Shown: positions 12,243 through 24,648 of the stretch, in pieces
How the letters are laid out: each line of letters starts with the position of its first letter
Position numbering within the stretch: position 1 is the stretch's first letter
Assembly: GCA_032622095.1 (NCBI GenBank)
Contig: CP136067.1
Location: forward strand, 134,791,990-134,855,989
Source of the DNA: Siphonodentalium dalli
Lineage: Eukaryota; Mollusca; Scaphopoda; Gadilida; Siphonodentaliidae
Direction of reading: 5' to 3'
Length of the DNA: 64,000 bases
Program-made: the position numbers and the translations under genes
Notes under the pieces: model-generated
The model's database searches: none
Told to the model about the DNA's origin: nothing
What the model saw: only the letters and a program-made list of their open reading frames with translations

Positions 12243-12730
12243 TCCGTACAAATACCCATGCAAGTGTCGTTTAATATTGAGAGAAATTATGTGTAATGTG
12301 AATATAACTGCAACCTCTATAAGGACAGCAAAACAATAACAAGTTTTCAACGTTGGAAAAATAAATATTATCGATATAGCATATGATGAATCCCTACTCT
12401 ACTAGAAAGCTCCAAAACAGAGTTCAGTCCCCTCGCTACGCTATGTCTGAGCTCTGCCGGCGTGTTTATTTTCTTTATTAAATCTAACATTTTTTTGTTG
12501 AAGTGTTTTGTCAGTTACAATTCATTCTGGCTTGATCTAGACAATTTTCAAATGAATATAGACAGTTCAGTTTCTCAGAATAATGCAGAATGAACTGTAA
12601 CCTACAATCTTCTCAAATAAATAAATGAGTGATTTCTTCACATTAAGTGCAGGTGCTGACAGCGGTAAGTCATGCGTAACAGGGGACTGAACTGTGCATG
12701 GAGCTTGCTCTACTGGCTACAGGGTGTAGC

Positions 12731-14590
12731 CTGAGCCGTAATTTCGCTAAAATCCGGATTGAGAATCCAAAGCCGATTACGGGGGGCGGAGCTAATTTCG
12801 GATTCTAGGTCAGATTTTGAAATCCACGTGGTCTCCGAAACTCTCTCCCAGCGTCAAACATGGCTCATGTATTTGACACAAATATCATTTGTATCTTATA
12901 TTTATAAAGTGCATGTTTGTTGTGAAAGTCATGATTTTCTTCTATGTGTATATACACGGCACATAATTTGCTGCCAATCCGACTTAATCGCATCTTTTTT
13001 TTCAAGTTAAAGTGTGTTTATTGATGATGGCAAGCATATCTAAACATGACAGCTCTAGGCCTCCTGAATCAAATTCCGAAGATGTAGTGAAGAACACACG
13101 AAACTTGTCAGTTGAACAGGGACGTGACGACAGGGGTTGATTGGGTGTCTCGACCCCCACCCCGAACTTTGGTACAATTTGCTAAGCTGTGCAGTCATTC
13201 ATACGTGAGGAAAATCAGGATTATTTTGACTAACTGTTTCAAATAATGATACGTACTAACCAACATATGCAACAAACAAACCCGATTTTAAATAAATACA
13301 TATACAAACTTATGACTAACTCGGGAGAGGGGGTGTCCAGTGATCTGTATATATGTTCAACTTGTTTTGGTAGTCATGTTGCTTTAAATTGCCATTACTA
13401 ATTATTTATTTTTTCAGTGTAATAACATATGGGAGAGGGGGTACCCTTAAGTGAGTCAGTACTTGTCCCACAATTCCTTTGTATGTATAAACAAATGTAT
13501 GTGTTATATATCATGTGTTATCTAAATTTGACATATATATTTGAAATAAATATATCTAAACTAAACTTTGGTACATTCCAGCAGTCGGAAATTTCATGCA
13601 TGACACAACATTAGTTGGACATTAATTTGACACCATATATAGGTTGGCATTGTTCTCATTGTTTTATTTTTTTCAACCAGTAAAAGTTGGTAATTTTCCA
13701 ATCTTAGTGTTTGTCAGATTGGATATTTCCATGGGGAGCAAATTGAATTCTGCGAACCTGTGAGATTGATGTTTGGCTCAATGGGGGGGGGGGGGGGTGT
13801 GCAGTTGGCCGGAAATTTGAGGAAACTTCTAGCCACGTCCCTAGAACATGTGTCTGTTGTCTATACAGAGACTATTGTGCAAAACGACTGCATTTAACGA
13901 AACAAAACATGTTAAACATGAAATTGCTATAACTTTAAGACTAGATGATAGTACATACGTGTATCTGATAATTCATCGATACCATATAATCCTACTATTT
14001 CTTGAATAAGAAGAAACATTATAATAACACAGCGCAGAAGACATATCCACGAATTCCGTCAATGGTGACGTATCCGCCGAATTCGAAATCGACATGCGTT
14101 CGGGCGGTATTTTAAGGATGGAATTATGAAATGGACATATGAAAGTGACAATCAACAATGATTTGCAATTTCTTCGCCATCAACCGAAGTGCTCCCCCAG
14201 CGTTACTATCAATGGCGTTATTATTTGGCTAATTTCAGTAATATTCTCCCAGTTTACATTCAATAAAACAAATTTGTCTCCGCATTTAAAATTCTTTGAT
14301 ATAGATCGTTTATATTCTGCAATAATTTGTACACAAGAGACGGATTCTTATGTTTTATTGTGTTTTTAAACTCTGAGGTGGCGAAATCTCGGTTTGTTTA
14401 CATTACGAACATTTGAGTCCGTAATCGGAATCCGAATCCCAATCGGATTACCACCAAATTAGGATTACGGTCTGTTCGTTTACTGATTCTGCAAATTTGT
14501 GGTCTGTTCTTTTGCCGAACCAAGTCGTACGGGGACCAATCTGTAATCTGGATCCAGAATCTGAAACGGATTTTAGCGAAATAACGCATC
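12731..14590. mobile_element. About 1.86-kb non-autonomous TIR element, copy A only
   Basis: Copy B runs directly from GGGGCGTAGCC to AGAGGAGACA (33465-33487), while copy A has 1.86 kb between the same flanks. The inserted block starts near CGTAATTTCGCTAAAATCCG (12737) and ends with its near-exact reverse complement at 14586 (19 of 20). Subterminal repeats rich in GGATTCC/GATTACGG lie at 12757-12810 and 14410-14560. No transposase or clean target duplication is visible. It includes a G-tract at 13783-13797. Exact limits are uncertain by a few bases. Confidence 0.75.
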
Positions 14591-15287
14591 AGAGGAGACA
14601 TTCGTGGCATGATACATCCTCTCCAATGAGAATTGCGTGAGTCTTTCAACCGAAATCATGTCCATGTAGTTGTGAACGTTGATCATTATACAACCATGTG
14701 CATACCTGTATTTACTATACAAACTATTGGCTGATAAATTACTACACCAGAACTCACGACTAAATTTTCCATCTGAAATCCCCAAATGTTGTGGAGACAT
14801 TATATATTTTAACTGCTGGCAATTTTTGTCCAGACTATAGCTGAATCTATAGATATAGATTGAATAGGTGCACGCAATTGTATTGATACGTGATTGATAT
14901 ATAGCTATTTTAATAACAAGACAGAGTTATCTGGGGCTCCCGGTGGCTCAGTATGTAAGGATAGGTTTGCATAGCGCATAAGGCTAACATAAGCCGTAGG
15001 GCGATGGCGAAACTGGTTTTACATGCAATCCCAATAAGCAAGAGTGTCGCCCCTAACCCCCAGAATCACGAATACCAGATAAAATGGAGGGCTGAATCCT
15101 GCGTACCAGATAAGATACAATACAATGCAAGTGATAGATATTCCACACAAATATGATCATTTTCACACATTTGCTGATGTAATGGTCAAACTTTCAACAT
15201 AATAAGATGTACGATACTGAATTACATCAAACTATGCCTTTTGGCTAAGAAACAATCAAATGTTGAATACATGGTGCTATAAAAGCT

Positions 15288-17655
15288 GAGCCCTGAATAC
15301 CGGTTAAAATGGACATATGAATCCTGAATACCGGTTAAAATGGGCATATGAATCCTGAATACCGGTTAAAATGGGCATATGAATCCTACGTACCATTTAT
15401 ACAAAAGAGGGTTAGGAATCCTGAATACCGGTTAAAATGGGCATATGAATCCTACGTACCATTTATACAAAAGAGGGGTAGGAATCCTGAAAACCGGTTA
15501 AAATGGGCATATGAATCCTACGTACCATTTATACAAAAGAGGGGTAGGAATCCTGAATACCGGTTAAAATGGGTATATGAATCCTACGTACCATTTATAC
15601 AAAAGAGGGGTAGGAATCCTGAATACCGGTTAAAATGGGCATATGAATCCTACGTACCATTTATACAAAAGAGGGATAGGAATCCTGAATACCGGTTAAA
15701 ATGGGTATATGAATCCTGAATACCGGTTAAAATGGACATATGAATCCTACGTACCATTTATACAAAAGAGGGGCAGGAATCCTGAATACCGGTTAAAATG
15801 GGCATATGAATCCTACGTACCATTTATACAAAAGAGGGTTAGGAATCCTGAATACCGGTTAAAATGGGCATATGAATCCTACGTACCATTTTTACAAAAG
15901 AGGGGTAGGAATCCTGAATACCGGTTAAAATGGGCATATGAATCCTACGTACCATTTTTACAAAAGAGGGGTAGGAATCCTGAATACCGGTTAAAATGGG
16001 CATATGAATCCTACGTACCATTTATACAAAAGAGGGGTAGGAATCCTGAATACCGGTTAAAATGGGCATATGAATCCTACGTACCATTTATACAAAAGAG
16101 GGGTAGGAATCCTGAATACCGGTTAAAATGGGCATATGAATCCTACGTACCATTTATACAAAAGAGGGGTAGGAATCCTGAATACCGGTTAAAATGGGTA
16201 TATGAATCCTGAATACCGGTTAAAATGGACATATGAATCCTACGTACCATTTATACAAAAGAGGGGTAGGAATCCTGAATACCGGCTAAAATGGACATAT
16301 GAATCCTACGTACCATTTTTACAAAAGAGGGGTAGGAATCCTGAATACCGGTTAAAATGGACATATGAATCCTACGTACCATTTATACAAAAGAGGGGTA
16401 GGAATCCTGAATACCGGCTAAAATGGACATATGAATCCTACGTACCATTTTTACAAAAGAGGGGTAGGAATCCTGAATACCGGTTAAAATGGGCATATGA
16501 ATCGTACGTACCATTTATACAAAAGAGGGGTAGGAATCCTGAATACCGGTTAAAATGGGCATATGAATCCTGAATACCGGTTAAAATGGGCATATGAATC
16601 CTACGTACCATTTATACAAAAGAGGGGTAGGAATCCTGAATACCGGTTAAAATGGGTATATGAATCCTACGTACCATTTATACAAAAGAGTGGTAGGAAT
16701 CCTGAATACCGTTTAAAATGGGCATATGAAGCCTGAATACCGGTTAAAATGGGCATATGAATCCTGATTACCGGTTAAAATGGACATATGAATCCTACGT
16801 ACCGTTTATACAAATGAGGGGCAGGAATCCTGAATACCGGTTAAAATGGACATATGAATCCTATGTACCATTTATACAAAAGAGGGGTAGGAATCCTGAA
16901 TACCGATTAAAATGGACATATGAATCCTACGTACCATTTATACAAAAGAGGGGTAGGAATCCTGAATAACGGTTAAAATGGACATATGAATCGTACGTAC
17001 CATTTATACAAAAGAGGGGTAGGAATCCTGAATACCGGTTAAAATGGGCATATGAATCCTGAATACCGGTTAAAATGGGTATATGAATCCTGAATACCGG
17101 TTAAAATGGGCATATGAATCCTGAATACCGGTTAAAATGGGCATATGAATCCTGAATACCGGTTAAAATGGGTATATGAATCCTGAATACCGGTTAAAAT
17201 GGGCATATGAATCCTGAATACCGGTTAAAATGGGCATAATTATGAATCGTACGTACCATTTATACAAAAGAGGGGTAGGAATACTGAATACCGGTTAAAA
17301 TGGGCATACGAATCCTACGTACCATTTATACAAAAGAGGGGTAGGAATCCTGAATACCAGTTAAAATGGGCATATGAATCCTACGTACCATTTATACAAA
17401 AGAGGGTTAGGAATCCTGAATACCGGTTAAAATGGGCATATGAATCCTACGTACCATTATACAAAAGAGGGGTAGAAATCCTGAATACCGGTTAAAATGG
17501 GCATATGAATCCGAGGGGTAGGAATCCTGAATACCGGTTAAAATGGCACATGAATCCCGAGTACCATTTATACAAAAGTGGGGTAGGAATCCTGAATACC
17601 GATTAAAATGAGCATACATGTATATATGAATCCCGAGAATCAGTTAACAGAGGGA
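15288..17655 (+). repeat. 66/31-bp satellite array, copy A (about 2.4 kb)
   Basis: The 66-bp unit is a 31-bp module (GAATACCGGTTAAAATGGGC plus ATATGAATCCT) followed by a 35-bp module (ACGTACCATTTATACAAAAG plus AGGGGTAGGAATCCT). Stretches of pure 31-bp units occur, for example 17025-17230. Units are highly homogeneous, with variants such as TACCGGCTA. The 66-bp form is open as a 22-residue repeat, but every 31-bp unit shifts the frame. The array ends in degenerate units carrying GAATCCCGAG and GAATCCTGCGTACC. Confidence 0.95.
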
Positions 17656-18327
17656 TGTGAATCCTGCGTACCGCCTTGAAGTGACCTGAATCCCGCGTAC
17701 CAAAAGAGGGGGGTGATACCATCATAAGCGCGGAATTTATAATCAAATCACATGGAAGTTAACCTGGTCCGTGTGGCTGGACAAGTGTGTCAGTTATATT
17801 ACGGGGGCCAGTGTATTCCACGTGAAGTTGCTTGATTTGCAAGTGACAGTAACCATCTCCCCTAATACAATAACCATGCATGGACGTGGCTAGAGGGTTC
17901 TCGTTGGGGGGGTCGGTCCACATGGAAATTTCGAACTGCAACCACCATGAGCCAGCCCAAACTACCAGATTCACACGATATGCACCCCTTTGATCGGAAC
18001 TTTACAACTGGCACTATCTTTCATAATGTTAGAAATTTTAAACATGACCCCACCCCCCCCCCCCCCATAAGGTTGGAATATATAAGTTCGAGGCCATTTC
18101 AGACCAAACCTTTGATCAAAAGTAGAAAAATTCGCTACTTCATGTTGATCTGAAAACAACAAATTCACCACTAATTACTGTTTGGAAAATCAGACAATGA
18201 GAATAGGCTCAACATATATGTGGTGTAAAATTGCAGTCATGGAGATAATAATCGACGCCGTGATAAATTATGCATGGAAGAGCTGATAAAATGACGATAT
18301 ACAACAATAAACCAATCATACAGTACC
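17656..18327. other. Satellite-flanking unique stretch, copy A (counterpart 44591-45249)
   Basis: No gene recognised. It contains a C-tract (18049-18066, shorter in copy B) next to a TAAGGTTGGAATAT block that resembles the sequence at 4355-4375 after the C-tract that marks the duplication edge. Confidence 0.45.
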
Positions 18328-19170
18328 AGTCAGAAGAAGTGGTATCATAGTATTGAGGCGCGTCTTTATTGCGATATTGAGCGCGCTTAATTTCGAAAAA
18401 GCGCGATTATATATTACATTTACAACTATAATTATATACAAATCTAAACATTGTCTCTATTTAAAGGTACGGTTGGCCTTGACGGTGGGTATCCTGTGAA
18501 AACATTTCCACCCGTCAATAACCGCCACAAACAGAAAGAACATCAAAATGTAGACAGACTTTGTCCGTATATAAATAAGAAATATCGCATAAGCATTATG
18601 TTATTCTCATAACCATTGTTATGTAAAGAAAAGCATAAAAAGTTACTTTTCTGGTGTTTGTTTATATTATGATGGTAAACATAAAGAGCGTTCTTTGTTG
18701 GTGAATTCCTGATATGGAACTAATAAAGAGTGTTTATGCCATTTGTGTGTGATTAGCCAGTAGCATTGTGCTGTCCTCTGTAACCCAATCAGGCTCTTGC
18801 TTAGGTAAAATATAGTAGGTATTTATGATAACATGCTGTTTACGCGATGGTCATGGTATATATGAGCGAAACTGTATGCGTTTTAATGTTTTTCTCTTTA
18901 CGGTGTTTGGAGCAAATATGAATATTTTCGACAATTAAGGCCTCGTGTGCCTTTAAGCAATAAATAATTTATAAAAGAAGCAATAATTTTCTTTAAATGT
19001 CACAATTTTGAGCGCGCGATATCGCAATATTGAGCGCGAAATATTGTGATATTAAGCGCAAAATATTGCAATAATATCGTAAGCGGCGCGCTTATAAGAG
19101 TTTCCACTTGCAATATTATTGCGATATTGAGCGCGAAAATAGCGCCCTTAATATACCATTTCTTTTGACT
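18328..19170. mobile_element. GCGC-rich foldback element (copy A)
   Basis: Ends AGTCAGAAGAAGTGGTAT and, reverse-complemented, AGTCAAAAGAAATGGTAT. Both are followed by a TATTRAGG block and clusters of TATTGAGCGCG / GCGCGATATCGC words at each end. The AT-rich middle has no open frame of note. No clear target duplication was seen. Probably a MITE; class undetermined. Confidence 0.55.
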
Positions 19171-20379
19171 AGCCATATAATATTGAGTTTCTGTTGTACT
19201 TTTTGAATAATTATAAATGTGTAGCTATTCAAGGGTGATATATGAAGTCAGTTATGAGTATATCAACCCTAATATTATACATGACTATCGCTCATAACAA
19301 CTAGTAAGTTGGACGACTGATTGCATAACATATATGATTGTGTCATGCACATTTGTTTTATATAAACACAAAAGTATATCATTTTATGTTAGTGTTATCA
19401 AAATTAAATATGTTTCTTAAAAAAAATTGGCCCTCAATAAGTTGGAATATATTCTGACCTAAGTTTTGTATATTAAATGTACATTGATACTTTGCAAAAC
19501 TGTGTAGATTCTTGTTTTCATGTGTATATCGTAAATAAAATTATAATGTCCTATAGCTATGATCCCAGTTCAACAAGACGTTGTTCGTAAAATTAATGCA
19601 TCCTTATTTTGTTCAAAATTTGTCATTCAAGTAGGCTATATGACCAACCGAACGGTTCAAGGTCATCGCGTTACATGTAACACTGTCAAGAGCATATTGG
19701 CTGGACCGCTTGACTATATATGTATAGGACTCAATATGCTAACTTACATAATCTTTACCAAAATTGATAGAGAACGCCTCTTTCTCATCCCCGGTGGATT
19801 TATCCGGATTTAGCCTGGAAACAAAGAATATTAGACGGGGAACATTATATTATAGTGAGAACAGCTTTTGTCGATTACCCTATATCTGAACCACGCCTTC
19901 GACGCACACCATTGGGGTTTAAATCCGGCTGTGTATATTCTATATGTCGTCGGGACTTGGATTATTAGCACCACGAGGACTATTCCGAGTAACTGGTACA
20001 GGAGCATGTATCTACATGTATAAATTGATTTTCTCACGCAATGAAACAATATATATTATCACGTCATTCGAAAGCATAGCATACCTCCTTCATGAATATA
20101 TTGCAACATTTAAACACTACTTTGACAATTAAGCGTACAACTGACAAGGAACGTCGAGTGGTGAATCGGCATTAAGCACTCCGAATAATGTTACATATTA
20201 TTCGAAGAAAGTCGCCAATTATATATATATATAACTTAATTTTCAAAAGAAGTGTCAAATGTTGCAATATTCAAGAGACATGCTATGCGTTCGAATGATG
20301 TATAACATGTATTGTTTCGTTTCGTAAAACGCGAGAAAATTGAGTTTATATCTCTATTTCTGTTCATGTTACTCTTAAA
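19171..20379. other. Duplicated non-coding stretch, copy A (counterpart 46099-47320)
   Basis: AT-rich; no gene or RNA recognised. The open frames of 60-84 codons here are broken or altered by substitutions and indels in the other copy. Confidence 0.5.
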
Positions 20380-20706
20380 GGTACTCGATCCGATCAGACC
20401 CTCATAAATTACTATTTCTTTGGCTTCGGTGGTAAAAAATATTTGATTCGAGTCGAGGAACCTACCCATCAACGCTCAGAGTGATCAGATATCAATTTTT
20501 GAAGTTTTGTTACATCTATTGTTTGTGGCCCAGAAACACGCCATCAAAAGGAAGGTCTCGGTCAAAATTGCGTTATTATTACCACTTGATTTTAAAATTA
20601 TCCATCTTCGTCCGTTTGAATAAGTGTTTCTGTGGCAATTATTAGTACACATCTCGAGAAATAACAAACTTCTAAAATCAATATCTGATCACTCTGAGCT
20701 TTGATG
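20380..20706. mobile_element. TTAA-flanked foldback element (copy A, right end deleted)
   Basis: Left arm and centre match 47321-47640. Homology then jumps from CTTTGATGGGT to AGTAAATCCC, so about 125 bp including the right inverted repeat and TTAA are missing. The rest of the element is intact. Confidence 0.65.
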
Positions 20707-21382
20707 GGTAGTAAATCCCTTTATATCGCTCATTGCATTCCTATAGTATGCAACCTTATAGAGCATCATAGGTGCTCCTATGATGATCTCATGACATTTT
20801 CTAAAAGAATTACATACTTATCTAGAATCGCACTGAGTGAATTGTATCACGGCGCTCCTCCTGTACATACAAAGACTTAGTGTCAACCAATCAGCAGTCT
20901 CGTTTTCGGTGCCATTTATTCCATGAGAACGTTGTTTGAAATGTATGTGCATGTAAGAAGAATTGATTTCATTAACATATTTTATTTCTACAACAGAATA
21001 CAAAGACTTGGAGATTGGATGACATATCATAGTTACACATTAAGCTAAAAAGGCCATATAATGTGTTCGAGTGTATATTCGATGATGTACATGCGTTGCA
21101 GCTGAATATTTTCGATAAAGTCACATAAACACTCACTGTTCTCGTCCCATATGGTCGTAACCGTGGAAACCGTCATGTGGTCGTTTGTACTTCATTTTCG
21201 TCTCCGTATTGAGGCAGAAGAACTGTTTTGAAACATCGAATGCGTCATCAATCTATATTAGAAACAGACAAGCTAGTAATAACCCTATATACTATACGTA
21301 AATAGTGTGCGACAAACAAAACACTCAATCCCGGGTGACCCCACCGTGGAACACCAGAATTCACGGTGAATGTTTCCGCGGC
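20707..21382. other. Duplicated non-coding stretch left of the hAT element, copy A (counterpart 47780-48458)
   Basis: No gene recognised. A small perfect hairpin, CATCATAGG-TGCT-CCTATGATG, lies at about 20764-20785. Confidence 0.45.
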
Positions 21383-21390
21383 GTTCGATC

Positions 21391-23757
21391 CAGGGGTGGC
21401 ACCAGAAAATACCCGACAGGGGAGCTGTGCTCCCCGACAGGGGGGCTACACAAATTACACCATATTGCCTGTTGGTATGTGAAATGAGCGACATATTGTG
21501 TGTGGCGAACCAATGAACAAAACCATATTGAAGTAATTATAGTCTCTTAGCTGGAGCTTGGAGAATTATAATAGATCTGCAGTTGCTTATGGTTGATGAA
21601 CATTATCACATATGTAAATAATAACACATATATTATGGTGGTGTCAATTAAACTTGAATTAAGGCTTCGCCACACTAATATTTGACCTGAGACAAGTCAG
21701 TGCTATGATAATTAAATTTCTTTTAAATTATTGCCAATATTGGCACATGTGATACATCAAACTGGCCGTATATCTACATGTTTGCATTAGCTTATATATA
21801 ACAGTGATATTTTAGCTTAATGTATTGTTGCGAGGAACTGCATGTATTTGACATATTGGTTAGTGTTAAGTGATCCTATTTTAAATATAAAAAACATGTC
21901 TTACTGATGGGCCATCATGTCACGATGACACTCATATCCACCCCAGTAGGCCTATTGTGCATGTATTGTGATAATGGTGTCAAAGTCGGGGAAATTCATG
22001 CAATGATATAAGGTCGTGGGCCATGCACTCATGTGTTAAACGCATGCTTTACATGCATATACAGTTAATTGGGTAAATGAAAATGTGCTTACCTGAAGTT
22101 AGCTCCTATATGTGCACACGAAGTTTGAACAAAACACGGTTAATCCATAATAAGAAACACACACACAATGAAATTCTGTACACTTTTGTCAATTTGTCTC
22201 TATATACATATGACATCTGAAGTTTGTTCACAAGTTCACAATCTATATATACATGTATCATTTAACAAATGACACAATGGTGGTTAGTTCCACGGTAGTA
22301 ACAGAAGTTATATCGAAATTCTGCACTTTGGGAATTTCGCCTTAAACATATTAATAACGACATCCAAGTCAATCCTGCTGCCACGTTCTCGGTGGATTCC
22401 TAACATCATCACACTGTCCAAACGCTGATCCTTCATCACAGATCGGAGATCATTTTTTATCAGTCGCATTGAACTAAAGTTTCTTTCACACTCTGCTGTG
22501 GACACAGGCAATATACATGCAATCGTAGCAATGCGTTCTAGCTCGAAAAATGCTTCTCTTGATTTTACCAAATAAGATCTTAATTGGAGCAGGCTGGTCG
22601 GTTGTTGTTCTTTTGGTTTTCTTTGAATCGTGCGCTTCAATGTAGCTATTTCACATGTGAGTGCATCTGTGTCTGAGTCAAACAATTTAGCAAACTCCAC
22701 AAGCAATGCTGTATCCAGGTAAACTTGAGAACTAGGACATAAAGCTGTTATTCCTTTCATCATTGAAATATTGTTATTGTCAAATCTTTTTTCCAGTTCG
22801 GCGTTAACCCTGTCTATAATTTGATACACATCTTGTACATATGCATCAAACCCAACTTCGGTTCGCTTTCCGATAGTGCTCTCCACGACAAAGTCTCGAA
22901 GACCCAATGGTGGTGTTACCTTTCTAGTAGGGCGGGCATTCTCAGGTAAATTTAATTTGGTGGAGACCGCTTCTGCTGCATTCCAAAATTCTTGACATGT
23001 GTCTCTTGTGCGACAGTCGTTAACTTCACTTTTCAAAGTGGCAATTAATTCGACAGCATTAGTTAGGTCGTTGGTAGCTTTCTGTAACATATCAGATGCA
23101 AATTTAGCTTTCTTTAGAATGTGTTTGATTACAGCTAGGTATCGAACAAAGCGGCGGTCTATCTGGAGCATGAATCCAGTGGCTTCGGTTATCCGTTCTG
23201 GTTTGTCGTCGTTATCTATGACATCCTGCAGCACTTCATACACGATGTCCAAATGTTTCCAAATGACATTAAACTGTTTGGCCTGACATGACCATCGGGT
23301 GTCGGACACCTTCCCAACTTCAACTTTCTTCCTTTTATGCAGTTCTAATTTGTTGACCCATCTCACATGAACAGTGCTGCTGCTTATAAATGAATGAAGC
23401 TCCTTGAAGAGCGATATCATGTCGGCTACGCATTTTACATCAGTGACAACATCAACTATCACCAGATTCAGTATGTGGCAAAAGCAGTGAACATAGTACG
23501 CCATTTTGGATCCAGTTTTCTCTGGATTTATTTTATTAACTCCGTTCAAATGCCCGGAAACAACTGCTGCTCCATCGTAACCCTGTCCAACACAATAAGT
23601 GGTCATGTTGGCATCGACTCTCTGTAGCCTTCGAATGATTGTTTCAGAAAGTCCATCAGCATCTAAAGAGTCTGCTTCAGCCACGCCAATAAACTCCTCG
23701 TGAATTGCATTCTCAAAACAGTAACGCACTGCCACAACAACCTGCTCCTTGTGGCCT
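21391..23757 (-). mobile_element. hAT transposon, 5' part removed by the duplication breakpoint
   Basis: The 3' end carries the inverted-repeat sequence CAGGGGTGGCACCAG at 21391, next to GTTCGATC (21383-21390), the same as in the complete element at 48467-52722. Homology stops at 23757, where the copy A/copy B junction cuts the transposase gene. The element is therefore a 2.4-kb 3' remnant without its other terminus and cannot be mobile on its own. Confidence 0.85.
22308..23757 (-). pseudogene. hAT transposase (ZMYM1/DUF4371-like), C-terminal part only
   Basis: An open frame of 475 codons from 23735 (it stays open to the breakpoint at 23757) covers the C-terminal half of the transposase family annotated as zinc finger MYM-type protein 1-like or DUF4371/hAT dimerisation proteins. 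Visible are GQGYDGAAVVSG with the second catalytic Asp (about residue 55), the CFCHILNLVIVD block, and near the end the hAT dimerisation segment with STAECERNFSSMRLIKNDLRS. The zinc fingers and first catalytic Asp are missing because of the duplication junction. The C-terminus ends naturally at 22308. Unlike copy B this part has no frameshift, so it records the original reading frame. Confidence 0.85.
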
Positions 23758-24238
23758 GTACCCCCCCCTAAAGGTTGGACAACTTACAACTGATGGCATG
23801 CAGCAGTAGAAATATATGCTGATGTTGATATAAAAAGAACATTTCCCCGAGTAATATTAATTACTCTTCAGGTCAGTTCAGGTCAAAAACCAATGATCCC
23901 AATCGATATTCAAGTCATTGTTTATGTATAATACGCTATTTATGTATGTTTTATTGAATGTTATATACCGCTGTGGCATCTGCATTGTATACTGAAATGT
24001 GTTCCAAAGGCTAAAGCGACATACCCATACATCAATAAAACACACTCAAATTATATTCATTTCTTATATTTATATAGCTTCTTATTAATTTTTGTATAAA
24101 ATAAACTCAACTTATTTTGTTTTCCTAAATCTGGCTGCAGTTTGGATAGTATACCATGCATTATACCATGTAATTTAGCTCAATATTCTACGTGTGATTT
24201 ATCGATTGATTAGTCTATGGCCGCTCACTTAAAACACA

Positions 24239-24648
24239 CACTCTAAATCGCGTTGAATTTTACCCAACACAATGGTGCATATAGCACGTTGGGTAAATTT
24301 TGCCCAATGTTGGGCAATGTTTAGTCAACGCAGGGTAACAATTTACCCAATATTAATTTACGGGTACAAAAAAATCGCCCAACGCAAACGGGAAATTACT
24401 ATTTGTTACCCTACGTTGAGTAAAAACATTGCCCAATATTGTGTAAAATTACAAAACGTTCGCGTGGTGCTATACGCACCATTGTGTTGGGTAAAATTTA
24501 CCCAACGTTAGCGTGGTGCTATATGCACCATTGTGTTGGGTAACATTTACCCAACGTTCGTGTGGTGCTATATGTACCATTGTGTTGGGTAAAATTTACC
24601 CAACGTTCGAGTGGGTTGAGAAAATGTTGTCCAATGAGATTTAGAGTG
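24239..24648. mobile_element. MITE with internal 49-bp repeats (copy B)
   Basis: Counterpart of 7583-7992 with the same 11-bp inverted ends and three 49-bp subunits, differing by a few substitutions. It was therefore present before the large duplication. Confidence 0.7.

Larger units (their letters stand above)
4340..23757 (+). repeat. Tandem segmental duplication, copy A
   Basis: This 19.4-kb block is collinear with 23758-50813. Matching landmarks include 4345-4610 with 23761-24027, 7372-8614 with 24028-25271, the 58-bp arrays, the 66/31-bp satellites, the GCGC element and the 3' part of the hAT transposon. By eye the copies differ by a few substitutions per hundred bases plus indels. The right edge falls inside the hAT coding sequence just after GTGGCCTGTA and runs straight into a C-tract that otherwise occurs at 4340-4354. 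This is the junction expected for a direct tandem duplication. Copy A alone holds the Helitron-like element and the 1.86-kb TIR element. Confidence 0.9.

Noticed and set aside
14930-15130. A tRNA-derived SINE head (CCGGTGGCTCAGTATGTAAG resembles an A box; also at 38520-38720)
   Set aside because: No acceptable B box follows at the right distance, and no clear tail or target duplication is seen. Not strong enough to annotate.
15348-17619. Long open frames (up to 167 codons) in the 66-bp array as a repeat protein gene
   Set aside because: They start and stop wherever a 31-bp module shifts the frame, and both strands are open in places. This is a product of the unit length.
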